A stretch of DNA of 64,000 nucleotides, from assembly GCA_016647705.1 (NCBI GenBank), contig CM028334.1, positions 2,356,001-2,420,000 of the forward strand. Direction: 5' to 3'. The notes under the pieces were generated by a model. It did not search any database. It was not told where the DNA came from and saw nothing but the letters and a program-made list of their open reading frames with translations. Shown piece by piece: positions 32,171-44,100 of this stretch. A program made the position numbers and the translations under genes. This DNA is from Eucommia ulmoides. Its lineage: Eukaryota; Streptophyta; Magnoliopsida; Garryales; Eucommiaceae. Within the stretch, counting starts at the first letter, position 1, and every line of letters starts with the position of its first letter.

Positions 32171-34928
32171 TGTAAGACCTCAATCGTAGCATGTACGCCA
32201 TTTTAATTGCATTTTAGAGTAACTGAAAAAATTCAGGGTGAAATTGGGTCAATTAAAATTCAAATTAAAAATTTAGGGGTCAATTTGCAAATTTAGACAA
32301 CAATCTATCCAAAAATTTACATTTAACTTTTGAATTAAAACTTTTGGGAGTGAGATTGCAATTTAGAAAATGTTAAGGGTGAAATTACCCTATTAAACTC
32401 TTATAAATGGTGAAGTGAACTCAAAATATGATTTTTAGAAATTAGGGGGGAGGGAAGAGTAATTTAGGCAAAGGGTTCTAGAAACATATAGAAATCCAAT
32501 CTCTCAGCCGTGAGATCAACCGATGGGCAGACGATTTGGGAAGTGGACGACGTGGCTTGAAGGGGGAGCTTTCTCGTCCACTATATATATATATATTCAT
32601 GCCCGCAGTGATCTGGAATCAAAGACAGAAAATCTAGAGAGAGAGAGGGTTCGGTCGGTGCTCCGATCATCGCCAGAGGGGGTGTCGCCGTTCGGGCCGG
32701 TAGTGTGTGTATTCCTACTGTCATAGGTATGTGGGAATTCTTCAGTGTGTATATGATCGAACGGGTGTGTGTGTGTCTCACGTGGGTGTGCTGTTCTAAT
32801 CGCTGACGATCGTGTGTGTGTGTGGGTTGTCCGTTCGTCGGGTGTGCATGTGTTTTATCTGTCGTTTAGTCCGTCGTTCAGCTGGAGTATGTATGTGCGT
32901 TCTGTTCGCCGGCAGTGCGTCATTCATCCGTCGTGGGTGCTCTGTTCTGTCCAGCCGCCGATCGCATGCTTGTGGGTATATCGCTGCTCGTCTGGTGGCG
33001 TGGGGGTGTAACCGGCGTATGTGGGTTGTCGATTGTCGATAGTGTCGGTGGTGTGATGTTTTGTTCGTCGTCCAGTCTGGGTGTTTGTGTGTGCCGCTGT
33101 GTGTGTGTTCGTGATCAGTGTAGGGTGGCCGGTGGTGAGTGAAAGTTAGAGAGAGAGAGAGAGAGCGTCGGCCGATTGTGGCAGGAAAGGTGTGTGTGTG
33201 TGTTCCTCCAGCGGTATGGGTCGTGTGTGTCCTGTTGCAGTTCGGCCGGTAATGGCGTGGGTATGTGGGTGTGAGGTCGCCAGCGGTCGGCGACAGAAGC
33301 GGAAGAAAGAGAGCGTTGGATGAACTCAAAGAAAAAAAAAATGGGGAATTTACACAAACCACCCCACTGAAAATCAAAAACCCATCTCGTGGTCGCCAAA
33401 CGATTTGAAACTAGGTAAAATTTCAATCGGTTATTAATTTTAGTTAAATTAAATTTTATTTAGCGTTACAAATCCTAAAATCGTAATAATTTCCTAACGA
33501 TTAATTAATTTTAATTACGTGATACATAAAATAGTAACGATTCGGGATATAGAGTCTGCATTGCATGATTCGGATGTTTTAGATAAGATATTAATTTAAG
33601 CTCTGTTACTATTAGGTTTGCAGGCACCGGTGTCCCGATAGAGTGTGGTCAATGAAGGTTTTGGAGAGCGGTTAACGAGGTGAGTATATTGTCTTCTTAC
33701 CAAACTATTTTTATATGTATATATATGATGAAACAAGTGTTTACTTAAACTGGATGAATTTATAAATAATATGGATCAAGCAGGATTTGGGTGAGTTGGT
33801 AAACTGGATTTTCGGAAGATTTCAATGGTTTTCGAAATGAAGCTGAAAATGAATTTTTGGTGGATTTGGTGAAATCAAACGGTGTTTTTAAAAGAGAATA
33901 GAAAACAACTGTTTTTCTAAAAATGCCTGGTTTTCGAAAAATAAAGGGTAGAAAAGTAGTTTTGATAAAATCAGACGTTTCTTTAAAAGAAAGTATGAAA
34001 TATGATTTTTGGATTTAAACGTTGGTTTTGAGGAAAAGAGATAGATGTGGTGATTTGACGATATTGAGTAGACGATATTTATTGAGTTGTGATTCGATGA
34101 TGCTGTATTTGATTTGACGATGCCATAGTATTTATCTGTTTCGGTAGAGTGAGATTATTCGCTTCGGCGGAGTGATGTTATCCGCTTCGGCGAAGTGATG
34201 TTTATCTGCTTCGGCAGAGTGATGTTAGACGTTTATACTGCGCAGTGATTATCCGCTTCGGCGGAGTGATGGGTGTTCGTAGGAAGGCATATCCTACGGA
34301 TGGTACGGTACCGTTGCAACTCCCGATCATGAGGTTAAAACGATTACTATGGCTAGCCAGTGTGTGTTGCGGTGGAGTAGGTGTTTGAGATGTGATGTTT
34401 TACTTATACTGGGTGATTTATTATTTATTATAGTGATTGGTATTATTTTACTAGATGGGTTGGAGTGGAACTTATATTTATTACTTTATTTTCACTGCTT
34501 ATATTATGGAGAATTTTACTAGTTACGTGCTGTTTCTATACTCACGCTTGATCCATTTAGATGTTGTAGAATGAATTATTATTATAAAATATTTTTAATA
34601 AGAAGGCAGTACACTCACAGGTAAAATAACTAAGAGTCGGTCGGTCCCCTACTGGCGCTAAATAGAGTTATGCGCGTCACACAAAGGAGTCATTTGAGAA
34701 AAATTTTGGAGGCGAAATACCAGAAATGAAATCTAAGTGAGGTTCAGGGGATTTGTTTGTTTGTATTTATATTTGGAGCGGTATATCCCTATCAGATGAA
34801 ATTATTATATGTGTTGTATAGAGTTATAATTTTGTTATTGATGTATTGGGGTTGGTTAGTCAGTTGGGCGGAGTCATGTCTACGTCACGCCGGCCCTACA
34901 TAATGGGTGTCCGAGGTGGGGTGTGACA
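32171..34928 (+). mobile_element. 2.76-kb solo LTR, family L copy 1
   Basis: Starts TGTAAGACC and ends GGGGTGTGACA. Flanked by a perfect 5-bp TSD, GTTTA, at 32166-32170 and 34929-34933. No gag-pol, so it is a solo LTR of an LTR retrotransposon, probably Ty3-type by its length and end sequence (an inference). It contains GT/GA-rich stretches, AT-rich spacers and the hairpin array at 34135-34265. Frames in the GT-rich part are low-complexity and are not reported as genes. Confidence 0.9.
34135..34265 (+). repeat. Array of five UUCG-loop hairpins in LTR family L
   Basis: Units at 34135-34148, 34158-34171, 34181-34194, 34205-34218 and 34252-34265. Each is a 5-bp stem around TTCG followed by AGTGA, e.g. 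TCCGC-TTCG-GCGGA and TCTGC-TTCG-GCAGA. Stem changes are mostly compensatory or wobble. A perfect palindrome ACTGCGCAGT lies between the fourth and fifth units. Confidence 0.8.
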
Positions 34929-34943
34929 GTTTACATCCCATCC

Positions 34944-35675
34944 TGTTGCTGCAGAAAATAAATAAACGAGTTTACCGAATTAGCTTGGGTTGAGTCGCGG
35001 ACTAGGTCACTTTCTTTAAGACGTTTCGTGGGTCTGCCCAAAAATCGTGCAAGCAGTATATTAGTCCCGTCGTCCCCATGATAAAACAACCCAGAAATCT
35101 CTTATGTCTAGGACGTTCTTTACACTGTAGAAGTCCTGAAAACCAAACAACCCCACACACTGTTCGCAAAACGAACAAACTGCTCGGAAATCAAAGTAGA
35201 TAACGAAGAAACTGTTTAATGAAATCTGTAAAAGAAGAAACTGTTTCGAACAGAATGTTTTGGAATAGAACAAAACAGTTCTGAAACGAAGAAGAATAAA
35301 GCCGTTTCGGAACAGTTCTGAAGAAGAAGAGACTGTTTTCTGAATTCGTAGTCGCTTTAAATTGATGAAGAGCGTGTCTGTATTTATAGACGAAAAAAAA
35401 AACGAATTAGATCTCCAACGGTTCTGGACTGAATTTTTAATTAAAAAAATAATTATTATAAATTTTGTCAAAATAAAATAAAATTAAGTGCTACCAGTAT
35501 GGATGTAGCTCCTCTCCCCTCCACAAAATGTGGGGCACACTCCAAATATCCTACATGCCCCTTGTTATACTCCTCATCACCTCTTCTTCCAACCAATGTG
35601 GGATAGAGGAATTAGAGGAAAATCTTTTGACACTTTCTTTTAAAAAATAATTTAAAAAAATCATATGTTCCAACA
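34944..35675 (+). mobile_element. Copia-type solo LTR, 732 bp
   Basis: Starts TGTTGCTGCAG and ends GTTCCAACA. Flanked by a perfect 5-bp TSD, CATCC, at 34939-34943 and 35676-35680. Internal GTTTCGAACAG/GTTTCGGAACAG motifs repeat, and a TATA-like TATTTATAG lies near 35379. The open reverse-strand frame across it is a by-product of this repeat structure. Confidence 0.85.
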
Positions 35676-35784
35676 CATCCCATTCCCAAATTTTTGGGAT
35701 CAATATTTGGGAATGCGTTTGGTAAACTCATTTTCATTCTCATCTCATCTCAAAATTTTGGAATTGATTCTTAATTTTCTTAAA

Positions 35785-36930
35785 GGGGTTTATACCAAAG
35801 ACCTTCCCTATCATTATGCACTAAATCAGATACCTCCCTTGTAGTTTTGCAAATCTCAGTCACTCCCTTGGCTTATTTTTTAGTGTTAAAAGACATAAAT
35901 GCCCTTATGTTATTTTTTTTTTAAAAAAAAATTATTTTTATAAAAATTCATTAGCGCCCCCCTTATTTTTAAAGTTATATTTTTTACCTTAATTTTTTAA
36001 ATAGTTATATTTACCACCACCACCCATTGCCATCACCCACCGCCGCCGCCACCAACCATCGCTGCCACCCCCATCCACGGCCACCACCCACCGTGGTTGT
36101 TGCTATCACCACCCACCGTCGCCATCTCCCACCGCCACCACCCATCCCCACACCCACTGCTGTTGCCACCACCCATCACTGCCACCATCATCACCACTGC
36201 CCACCGCCGCCACCACCCACCACCACTGCCCATCACCATCATCGGAGAGAGAGATAAAGGGGGCGGTGGTGGGAAGAGAGAGAAGGGAGATGAAGATATA
36301 TTTTTTATTTTTTTTAATAAAAGGGTTAAAAAAAAATATATTTTTAGATAGGGATGTTAGTGTAAAAAATAAAATATAGAAAAATTAAAGGGTTATTTAT
36401 GTATTTTCAATTTTTAATTACTTAATCATTTTTAAATAATTAAGGGAAAAAATGTCATTATAATAAAAAATTTATTAATTTTTTATCTATAAATGAGGTA
36501 AGTGGTAGTTGACCAAAAAAGATAGGGAGCTATTGATCCACCACCGCCACCACCATAGAGAGAGATAGAGGGGGTGATGGTGGGAAGAGAGAGAGGGGAG
36601 ATGAAGATATATATTTTTATTTTTTTTAATAAAAGGGTTAAAAAATATTTTTTTAGATGAGGATGTTAGTGTAAAAAATAAAAGTTGAAAATATACATAT
36701 AGAAAAATTAAAGGGTTATTTATGTATTTTTAATTTTTAATTACTTAATCATTTTTAAATAGTTAAGGGTAAAATTGTCATTATAATAAAAATTTTATTA
36801 TTTTTTCATCTATAAAAGAGGTAAGTGGTAATTGACCAAAAAAGATAGAGGACTGACTGGGATTTGTAAAACTACAGGGGATGTATCTAGTTTAGTGTAA
36901 AATCGTAGGGGTGGTAAATGGTATATATCC
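35785..36930. mobile_element. Mutator-type non-autonomous element with internal duplication
   Basis: Terminal inverted repeats of about 80 bp (GGGGTTTATACC on the left against GGATATATACC on the right; both then contain CACTAAAYYAGATAC and TGTAGTTTTRCAAATC). The 9-bp TSD is TTTCTTAAA at 35776-35784 and TTTCTTAAG at 36931-36939 (8/9). The interior has a CCACC-rich simple-sequence stretch and a ~300-bp tandem duplication. No transposase. Confidence 0.85.
36242..36850 (+). repeat. ~300-bp tandem duplication inside the Mutator-type element
   Basis: Copies at about 36242-36536 and 36553-36850 share GAGAGAGATARAGGGGG, GGAGATGAAGATATA, GATGTTAGTGTAAAAAATAA, AAGGGTTATTTATGTATTTT and GGTAAGTGGTARTTGACC in the same order. 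Confidence 0.85.
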
Positions 36931-36939
36931 TTTCTTAAG

Positions 36940-37950
36940 GAAGTGAGAAACAAATTTTTTTCCATCCCATTCTATTTAAGGACGCGCTTGCTATTTTGCG
37001 AATTCTTAGTGAGAAACCCTGATCAATTCTCATTCCACTCATTCTTGAAATCGTTCATTTTCCTCCATCTTCTTTGTTCTTTGTTCATCACCATCTTCAT
37101 GGTTGTCGTCGCCCTCCTCCTCCTCGTTGTCGTCCTCCTCCTCGCCATCGTCTTCGCCGTCCTCGTTGCTATCCTCGCCATTGTCCTTACCATCACCTCT
37201 CGCCATCGTTATCGCTTGTTCTTGGTTCATTGCCATCGCCGCTCGTTGCCATTTTCATCGCCGTTGCCGCTCTTTGCCATTTTCATCACCATCGCCCGTT
37301 CATCTCTATTCTTCCTTCATCGCTATTGTTGCTCATCACCATCGCCTTTGTTCATTGCCATCGCCAAAATTAGGATTCCATTTCTTAATGATGAAGCTGA
37401 TGGAGATGAAATCGAGGCTCTTTACGGTTCCAATGGTTTCTGATGCAATGACGAACAACTGGAGAAATCACCAAAATCCTGGCACATAGAAACATCAGAA
37501 CCAGGCATCGATCCTAAACTCCTCCATTTCTTCCACTGGTCTTTCCGCCATCTAGTTACCACTCAAAAACTCGATTCTTCAATCCTTCACTTGAATGCTC
37601 CCTGTTTGAAAATTATCTTTTGGTATTATCTTCATGAGCTATTTTTAAGGGTTGGATCTTTGAGAGTAGAAGTATTTGATTAACGAAAAATTAGCAATGA
37701 CTTTGTCTTTCGAAATTTGTTGTTACCGTACATTTAAAAAAGAATAAATAATAAAAAAAGAATAATTATTGAAAAAACAATTCTAAAATAATGCCGTTAC
37801 TAAACATGATTTTGTTCTTAGAAGAAAACAGAATTTTATCGTTACCAAACGCGATTATGTTCTCAGAATGAAATAAAATTTTCATCTTATCCTATCCCAT
37901 CCCATCCCAACTGAGATGAGAAAAGTGAAAAACACTAACCAAACGCCACC
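36940..37950. other. Right remainder of the Harbinger-type element, with simple-sequence DNA
   Basis: Contains a CATCGCC/CGTCCTC-rich low-complexity stretch (about 37090-37370) that opens frames on both strands; these are not credible proteins. At 37380-37650 a more complex segment (reading NDEADGDEIEAL in one frame) could be captured gene DNA, but no splice-supported reading or family was found. Confidence 0.4.
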
Positions 37951-37953
37951 TTA

Positions 37954-37973
37954 CAATATCTTTCTCTCCCCCC

Positions 37974-38007
<34 letters not shown>

Positions 38008-38599
38008 ATTTATGATTTATTTTTTGCTGGACAAAACTGGGAAGTAATGAGTAGGTTTCCAATTGCTCAAAAAGCCTATTAAAAATAGGCAAGTGTATGG
38101 CTGGTGACTATTTTTTTTGTCTAAAATTGTAATAGAGATACTGATTTTGACTGTAGTGGTATGATTAAGTAATCTTAAAGCGTTATATGTACAAATTGAA
38201 ACTATGGGGGGACCAAAGTGAGATGTTGGTCAAACTTTGAGGGTAGAAAATGTCTAAATCTCTTTATTTTGTGCTTTTAAATATTTGGGGTTGTGTTTTG
38301 CCAATTATGTTTTAGCACCAGTCAAGAAAATTTGATGTTTTAGATTGTTTTAAAAAAATAAGTGTATGAAATTGGGAAGTTACTAATAAAATGACAAGTA
38401 TAACCTTAGGCATTCCCGCCTTTAAAGATACTATATCAATTTTTAATCTTATAAATATATAAATATAATTGAAAATACAACTTAAAAATTTACAAAATAT
38501 AATTTGACTCAATCTCTTTTTAGATGGGGATGTAAAAATTTTAGGAGATAATATTTTTCCAAAATTTTTTTATAGTCCAATCTCATCCATTTGTTCCCT
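37954..38599. other. Intergenic DNA
   Basis: A short TGTA/TATG microsatellite near 37982-38008. No gene recognised. Confidence 0.5.
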
Positions 38600-38608
38600 T
38601 TAAATTAA

Positions 38609-39809
38609 GGGACAATTACCAAGAAGTCTTCATATAAAGATAAAACTACCAAATACATATTTTTTAAAAATATGTTACAAAATAGTCATTTTGCATTTTT
38701 GTGACGATTTTACCCCTCGTGTTATATTTAACACGAAAGTTGTGTTATATTCAACACAATCTCAAATCGTGTTACATTCAACACAATCTCGGATCGTATT
38801 ACATTCAACACGAGGTCGTGTTACATTCCAATTTTTTCATTCAAATTGATAATTCATTGATCCTACATTCATGTTACATTTGACACGATCTTGTATTGAA
38901 TATAACATGAGGTCGTGTTACATTCTAAGTTTTTCATTCAAATTGATAATTCATTTATCCTACATTCATATGCTTGTTTTTTATGAATATAAACCAATTC
39001 GATTTAACCAAATGAACCCTATATTCCATTTAAATCAATTCAACACAATCCAAACAAATCAATATAAACCCTAAAAAATACCACCTTAATCAACCAAATC
39101 AATACAAAATCGCGATTCAAATCAACCCTAAAAATTACTAGTATCATAATTTGATGGCACCAGGCCATGACTAAAACAATATCTTTATCTATTGAAGAAG
39201 TAGTGGCAGTGGATCTTTTAGAAAGATAAAGAAGAACCTCCATGAGTACAACTTCAATGGTTGTATCAGCATCTTTAGAGTGAAAATCATTTGTTAATGA
39301 ACCCTGAATCGAAAACCCTAATTCTGATTTCTGAAATTAGAATGAAACAGAGGAGAGAGAGAGAGAGAGTGTTTTTACTTGCTCCTACTAGTTGGCGATG
39401 GAGAGGATAAAAAATAGAGAGCGATGGAGAGCCACTGCTCGTGGAGGCTGGACACGACGACGATTGCGGCTGAAGGCTGGAGACGACGATAAGGCTAGTG
39501 GAGACGGCAAGAAGAGAACACGACGACAATGGCGGTAGAGAAGGAACAATGGCGAAAGAAGAAGACGCAAGAAGAAGAAGAGAAGGGAAAAATGATCGAG
39601 AGAGATAGATAAGCTTGGAGCAGGACGACGATTGTGAGGGTGATGAACATACAGTGAAATGATAAATGGTAAAATCGTCACTTTACAATATTTAGGAGTA
39701 TTTGGTACAATCCAACGCTTTTAATGGGACTATTTGGTAAAAATAAAATAAAATTATGGACTATCTTGTAGATTTGTTGATTTAACAAAGACTATTTGAT
39801 ATTTTTTTC
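38609..39809. mobile_element. Mutator-type non-autonomous element, 1.2 kb
   Basis: Ends GGGACAATTACCAAGAAGTC and, on the right, the complement of GAAAAAAATATCAAATAGTC. Flanked by a perfect 9-bp TSD, TTAAATTAA, at 38600-38608 and 39810-39818. The arms also share GTGACGATTTTACC/GGTAAAATCGTCAC. Non-coding inside apart from GA-rich simple sequence. Confidence 0.85.
38720..38945. repeat. Minisatellite of a GTGTTACATTCAACAC unit
   Basis: Variants of GTGTTAYATTCAACAC recur about six times, spaced by short CGA-containing links; each unit is itself an imperfect palindrome (GTGTT...AACAC). Afterwards a ~75-bp block beginning TTTTTCATTCAAATTGATAA is repeated once. Confidence 0.7.
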
Positions 39810-39818
39810 TTAAATTAA

Positions 39819-41033
39819 TCCCAAACCCTAAAACAAAAACGAGAAAAAATTAATCGATAATTAAAAAAAATCAAGTTTGTGAATGTTCATCAAAATTCAA
39901 TAACGAACATTCATTATTAATTTTTTTTTTAAATATTCATTAGGAATTCTTCATTATTCAATTTTTAAATAATTAATGTTCGCTAATGGTTCATTACCGA
40001 ACATTCATTGAAATTTAGTTGTGGACATTCATTATTGAAACTTCACAATATACTTCTTATAAAAAAATAAAAAAATAAAATAAAATAAAAAAAATAAAAA
40101 ATTCACAATATACGTTCTTGGAAAATTATAAATTTTTAATTATTTGTTCATTCGTTCGAGAAATATCAATCATAATTTTGAATTTTGTAAATATTTTTTA
40201 ATTATTTATAAACTATTTTTAGTGAATATTTATTTTTAAAAATAATCAATATAGATAAAAAAAAATGAAAAATATAATATATAAATTGAAATAAATTATA
40301 TTATTTAATCATAAAAATGTGGATATGGATATCAATATATATATATTTTTTATTTTTTTTTAAATATTAAAGTTTGAGCAGTCCTCCAAGGCAGAACCCA
40401 CAAGTGAGGGGTCCACCCAACGCGTGGCGTGATTGTCTGGTAGCCTTTAATTTTTTTTCCATAATGACCCTTTACTCCCCTATACTTTTATCTTGTTTTA
40501 TTTTATCCTCTCCACATTCTTTTTGTCATAATATTTTATTTAATGTAAAATTTAATAATATTTTTTTAAGATGATTTTTTTTAAATAAACAATTAGGGTC
40601 CGACTCTCTTCAATGAAAACATCTATTTAATGTAGACGTCTTATGCTACTCAATAATTACACATTTCAATTGACGCCAAAAATAACAAATAAATGTGCGG
40701 ACAAACTTGCCAAGAGAGGAGCGGACGGGGATTATGAGTAAATGATTTTTGAAACCCCGACGACTGACATGGAAATTTTACTTTTGCTAAAATAGACAAA
40801 AGGACGGTCGATATGTGCACGCCTTGGTCTGTTATTTCATGTTTTGAAAAAAAAATATATACTCTTAAAATTGTCTCGGCAAATGATAAGGAAAGTGAGT
40901 GTAAGTTATTCTGAACACATCTTACTGTATAATTATATAATTAAAAAGGGAGAAGGAAAAATAGTGGTACACACAAACACACAGTGGTGGTGGTGTCAAT
41001 AGGCTATTGGGCATTTTCCCTCACTCCTACATA
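39819..41033. other. AT-rich intergenic DNA upstream of the EAR gene
   Basis: GAACATTCA-type motifs recur at 39870-40040. No gene. The last 200 bp should be the promoter of the EAR-motif gene. Confidence 0.5.
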
Positions 41034-41042
41034 CTATATAAT
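41034..41042 (+). promoter_or_regulatory. TATA box of the EAR-motif gene
   Basis: CTATATAAT lies about 100 bp before the ATG and is followed by a pyrimidine-rich stretch (CTCTCTCTCC at 41110-41130), a plant promoter/5'UTR pattern. Confidence 0.5.
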
Positions 41043-41136
41043 TGAGTCAATCGGCTGTTGTATCTATAATCCCCTTTTTCTCTCCTCTGCACTTTAACAA
41101 CACATACCGTTTCTCTCTCTCCTCTCTCTGGCATTG

Positions 41137-44100
41137 ATGATACGTAAGGAGATCGATTGGGTGAAATCGGCCATGACGGACGATTCCGTCGTGGCGGAGC
41201 TACTGCTGCTGCTGAAACACACCGCGCCGCCGCGGAATCTGGCGGTGCCGTTCAATTGGACCTTACGCCGTCGCCGTTCCAATCCATCGCTGACTACTAA
41301 GTCATTCACCACCATTAAGGCCAGTCCAACCACTCCTCTCTCGTTGAGCGGCGCCACCGCTACCTCTCTGAGCGGCAGCGGCGGAATCGACGGGGTGGAG
41401 GAGACCCGCAGCCTTCATCCAAAATCGTCCGACGCGAATAGATCTAAGGTTTGTCTTTACGCCGTCTTCTCTCTTTTTACGGTCGTTTATTTCCATATTT
41501 TCTTTTCCCTGCGAGCGGAAACCGGCGTTATCGTTCGCCGCTGACGGGCGGTGACTGGAGTCGCGTCACGTGTAACATTTTACATAAATACCCCCACGGA
41601 TAGTATGATAATTACAGTACCGCGTTTGGGAGAAGTCAGCTGGAGACCTTTTTCACCGGTTACCGTATTGTGTTGAATTTTAATTTGACATTAGTAACCC
41701 CCTTAGAAAAATATTCTTTCAAATTACCCCTATATCTTTTCCTCTTTTCGATTGGCCTCCCATTATTTGCTGTTTGACTTTTACGATTAATATTCTACTT
41801 GACTTTTACGTTAATACTCTCCATTTTTGTTTATTTCTTTAATAAAATAAAATAATATTCTAATAAAATTGAAAAATAATTAGACATTTTTTGATTATCA
41901 ATGAAAATTTCAAAAAAAGAAAATAAAAAATGTCTAAAAATAGACTAAAAATAGAAATAAATACACCAATATATATATAATTTCTAGATAAACCCACTGG
42001 TAAATTTAAAAATTTGATAGAGATGTTTATGTTAATTAGAGGGTGTGCACGATTATTTTTAATGTTTTTGGACGCTTTAATAAATGTAACAAAAAAGTGA
42101 TCCAAAGTGTAAATAATTATTTATGAACTAATAACTTTCAATTTTTATTTAAAATGATTAATAGTAAGTTGGTTTTTTTCAGGTAACTGGAAACAGCAAG
42201 AGGCCAAGAAAGAAGGTATTTTCAAATATTAAAAAGGGTTGTTTGTTAACCGTCCACAAAATTAAAATTAAAATTTTAGCTCGTACAGTGTACGTGTTAT
42301 AGTAATTTTTTTAAAAGTTTAAATTTAGTACTATATAAAATTTGCTATAATCTTTCAATGTGAAAAGTTTCAGTATCTTTGATGACTTTGATTTTTGACA
42401 GAATTATTGGACTTATAAAAAAATTAATGTACCGAGTGAAATTGGATGAATAGTGAATTATAAAATTTGGTATTACCAGAAAGATACCCTATTAAAAATA
42501 CATTATTTATATATATTTAGATTGTTTTGTAATTTAAAGTTCTATTGTTTTTAACTGATTGCAGACACTGGCAGAACTCAAGGAGTTGGAGATGTTGCTA
42601 TTGAAGGAAAGAAGGCATTTACAGAAGGTATTATATTTAGGTTTCTTAATAAATAGTCCTTTCAATTAAATTAATGTATGACACCCACTTACTTAACATT
42701 AAATACGAATCTTGTTGGACTCCGGCTGCCGCCTGCCGGACTCTGGATTTTGGCTGCCGGTCATTGGACTCTAGGTCGATCGGTTGTCGGACTTCTGGTC
42801 TTCGGTCGCCATATCTCTATTGACGATCACCTCAAATACAAATTTTATAGAGGTTTTCGCACTTTGCACCCCTGAAGTTTGGGATAAAATTCATGTCAAT
42901 CCTTGTACTTTTAATTTGAACACATTAAACCCTAAAGTATCCAAATCATATCAAATCAGTTCAAATCGGTAAATCAATCATTTTTTATGACAAAAATTAG
43001 CCACATGTCAAACACGAAATCCCCACATGAGTGAATTATGTCATAAAAATTACGAAAGTACTGATTTGACACGATTTGGATATTTCAAAGTTGAAAGGAC
43101 AGGGGCTGAAGTAGAATTTCTCTGAAACTTCAGGGATGCAAGGTGCAAAAAGCTTAATTTTATATCTGCTTAGTATCATCTTGATAGATTCAATTTAGTT
43201 AATATTAACTTAAGGAATAAAAACAGGAAAAAAATTGACGTTAAAGGAATAAGATTGAATAATTTGAAGGACACTCTAATAATTTTCCTCTTATACTATC
43301 ACTAGTATTCATCTAAATTCTGCTAAACACCTGAAAATTGATTTATCTAAATAATTCTCTTGCCAAACAGGGATTAGCAGACTTATATATTAGTTTGGAA
43401 CAGAAGAGAGCTACAAATGAAAGGTTGAAGAGAATGAAGGTAATATTCTTTGTATTTAAATTTTTTTTTCCCTGTTCAATAATATTCTTTGTATTTAACA
43501 TTTTTTTCCCCTGTTCTAAGTTTTCTATGAACAAAAGGTAAAAAAAAATGCTCGAACACCGTTTGGTAATGTTTTTTTTTTTTTTTTAAAGCATAAAAGT
43601 ACTTAAAAAAAATCGTTACCAAATGCCACCTAAACTTTGTGTTATTTGCTGCTTTGCAGCTTGATGTTCAAATACAGGAAGCTAATGAAAGAGTTCAAAC
43701 TTCTTCATCCAAAGAATCAATTCCCGAACTGGCTAATCAAAATTCAGCTGCTGCTCCGATCAAAGGCGACGAATTTGATGCTTCGCTAAAAGTAAGTTCG
43801 TCGGTTAAAGTAATCACGTCGAAAAGACTATTCAAAATTCAGGAGTTCCTCCTGATAAAATACACTTTTCACTTGGACGTAAAAGTGAAAAATCAAAAGC
43901 GTGTTTGCTTGTGAAGAGATAATCCCTTTGGCATTATCCCTATAAATTATTTGTTAATAATTATAAAAAGATATTTTTGCACTTTTTACCCCCTGAAATT
44001 TAGAAAAATTCCACTTTATTCCCCGTCCTTTCAATTTGAACCAATTAAACCTTGAAGTGAAGTATCCAAATCGTGTCAAGTCAAACCTTTAGTCGTTTTT

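Larger units (their letters stand above)
32149..37950. mobile_element. Harbinger/Tourist-like element split by three later insertions
   Basis: Left end AGCCCTCTTTGGTTAGTG and right end CACTAACCAAACGCCACC are inverted repeats, flanked by TTA at 32146-32148 and 37951-37953. Removing the LTR at 32171-34928, the LTR at 34944-35675 and the Mutator-type element at 35785-36930, with one TSD copy each, leaves about 1.15 kb. In that remainder the subterminal CATCCCATCCCATTCCC text on the left matches the reverse complement of CCCATCCCATCCCAACTG on the right. Confidence 0.8.

Noticed and set aside
32796-33426. His/Thr/Ser-rich frames in the GT-rich part of LTR family L copy 1
   Set aside because: Products of GTGTGT and GAGAGA simple sequence inside an LTR; equally open on several frames and without domains.
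35061-35471. A 136-codon minus-strand Phe/Ser/Leu-rich frame
   Set aside because: It lies within a TSD-bounded copia solo LTR and reflects its internal GTTTCGAACAG repeats.
36943-37443. A 166-codon hydrophobic frame that looks like a membrane protein
   Set aside because: The hydrophobic run comes from CATCGCC/CCTCGTC simple repeats, other frames are equally open, and it lies within a transposon remainder.
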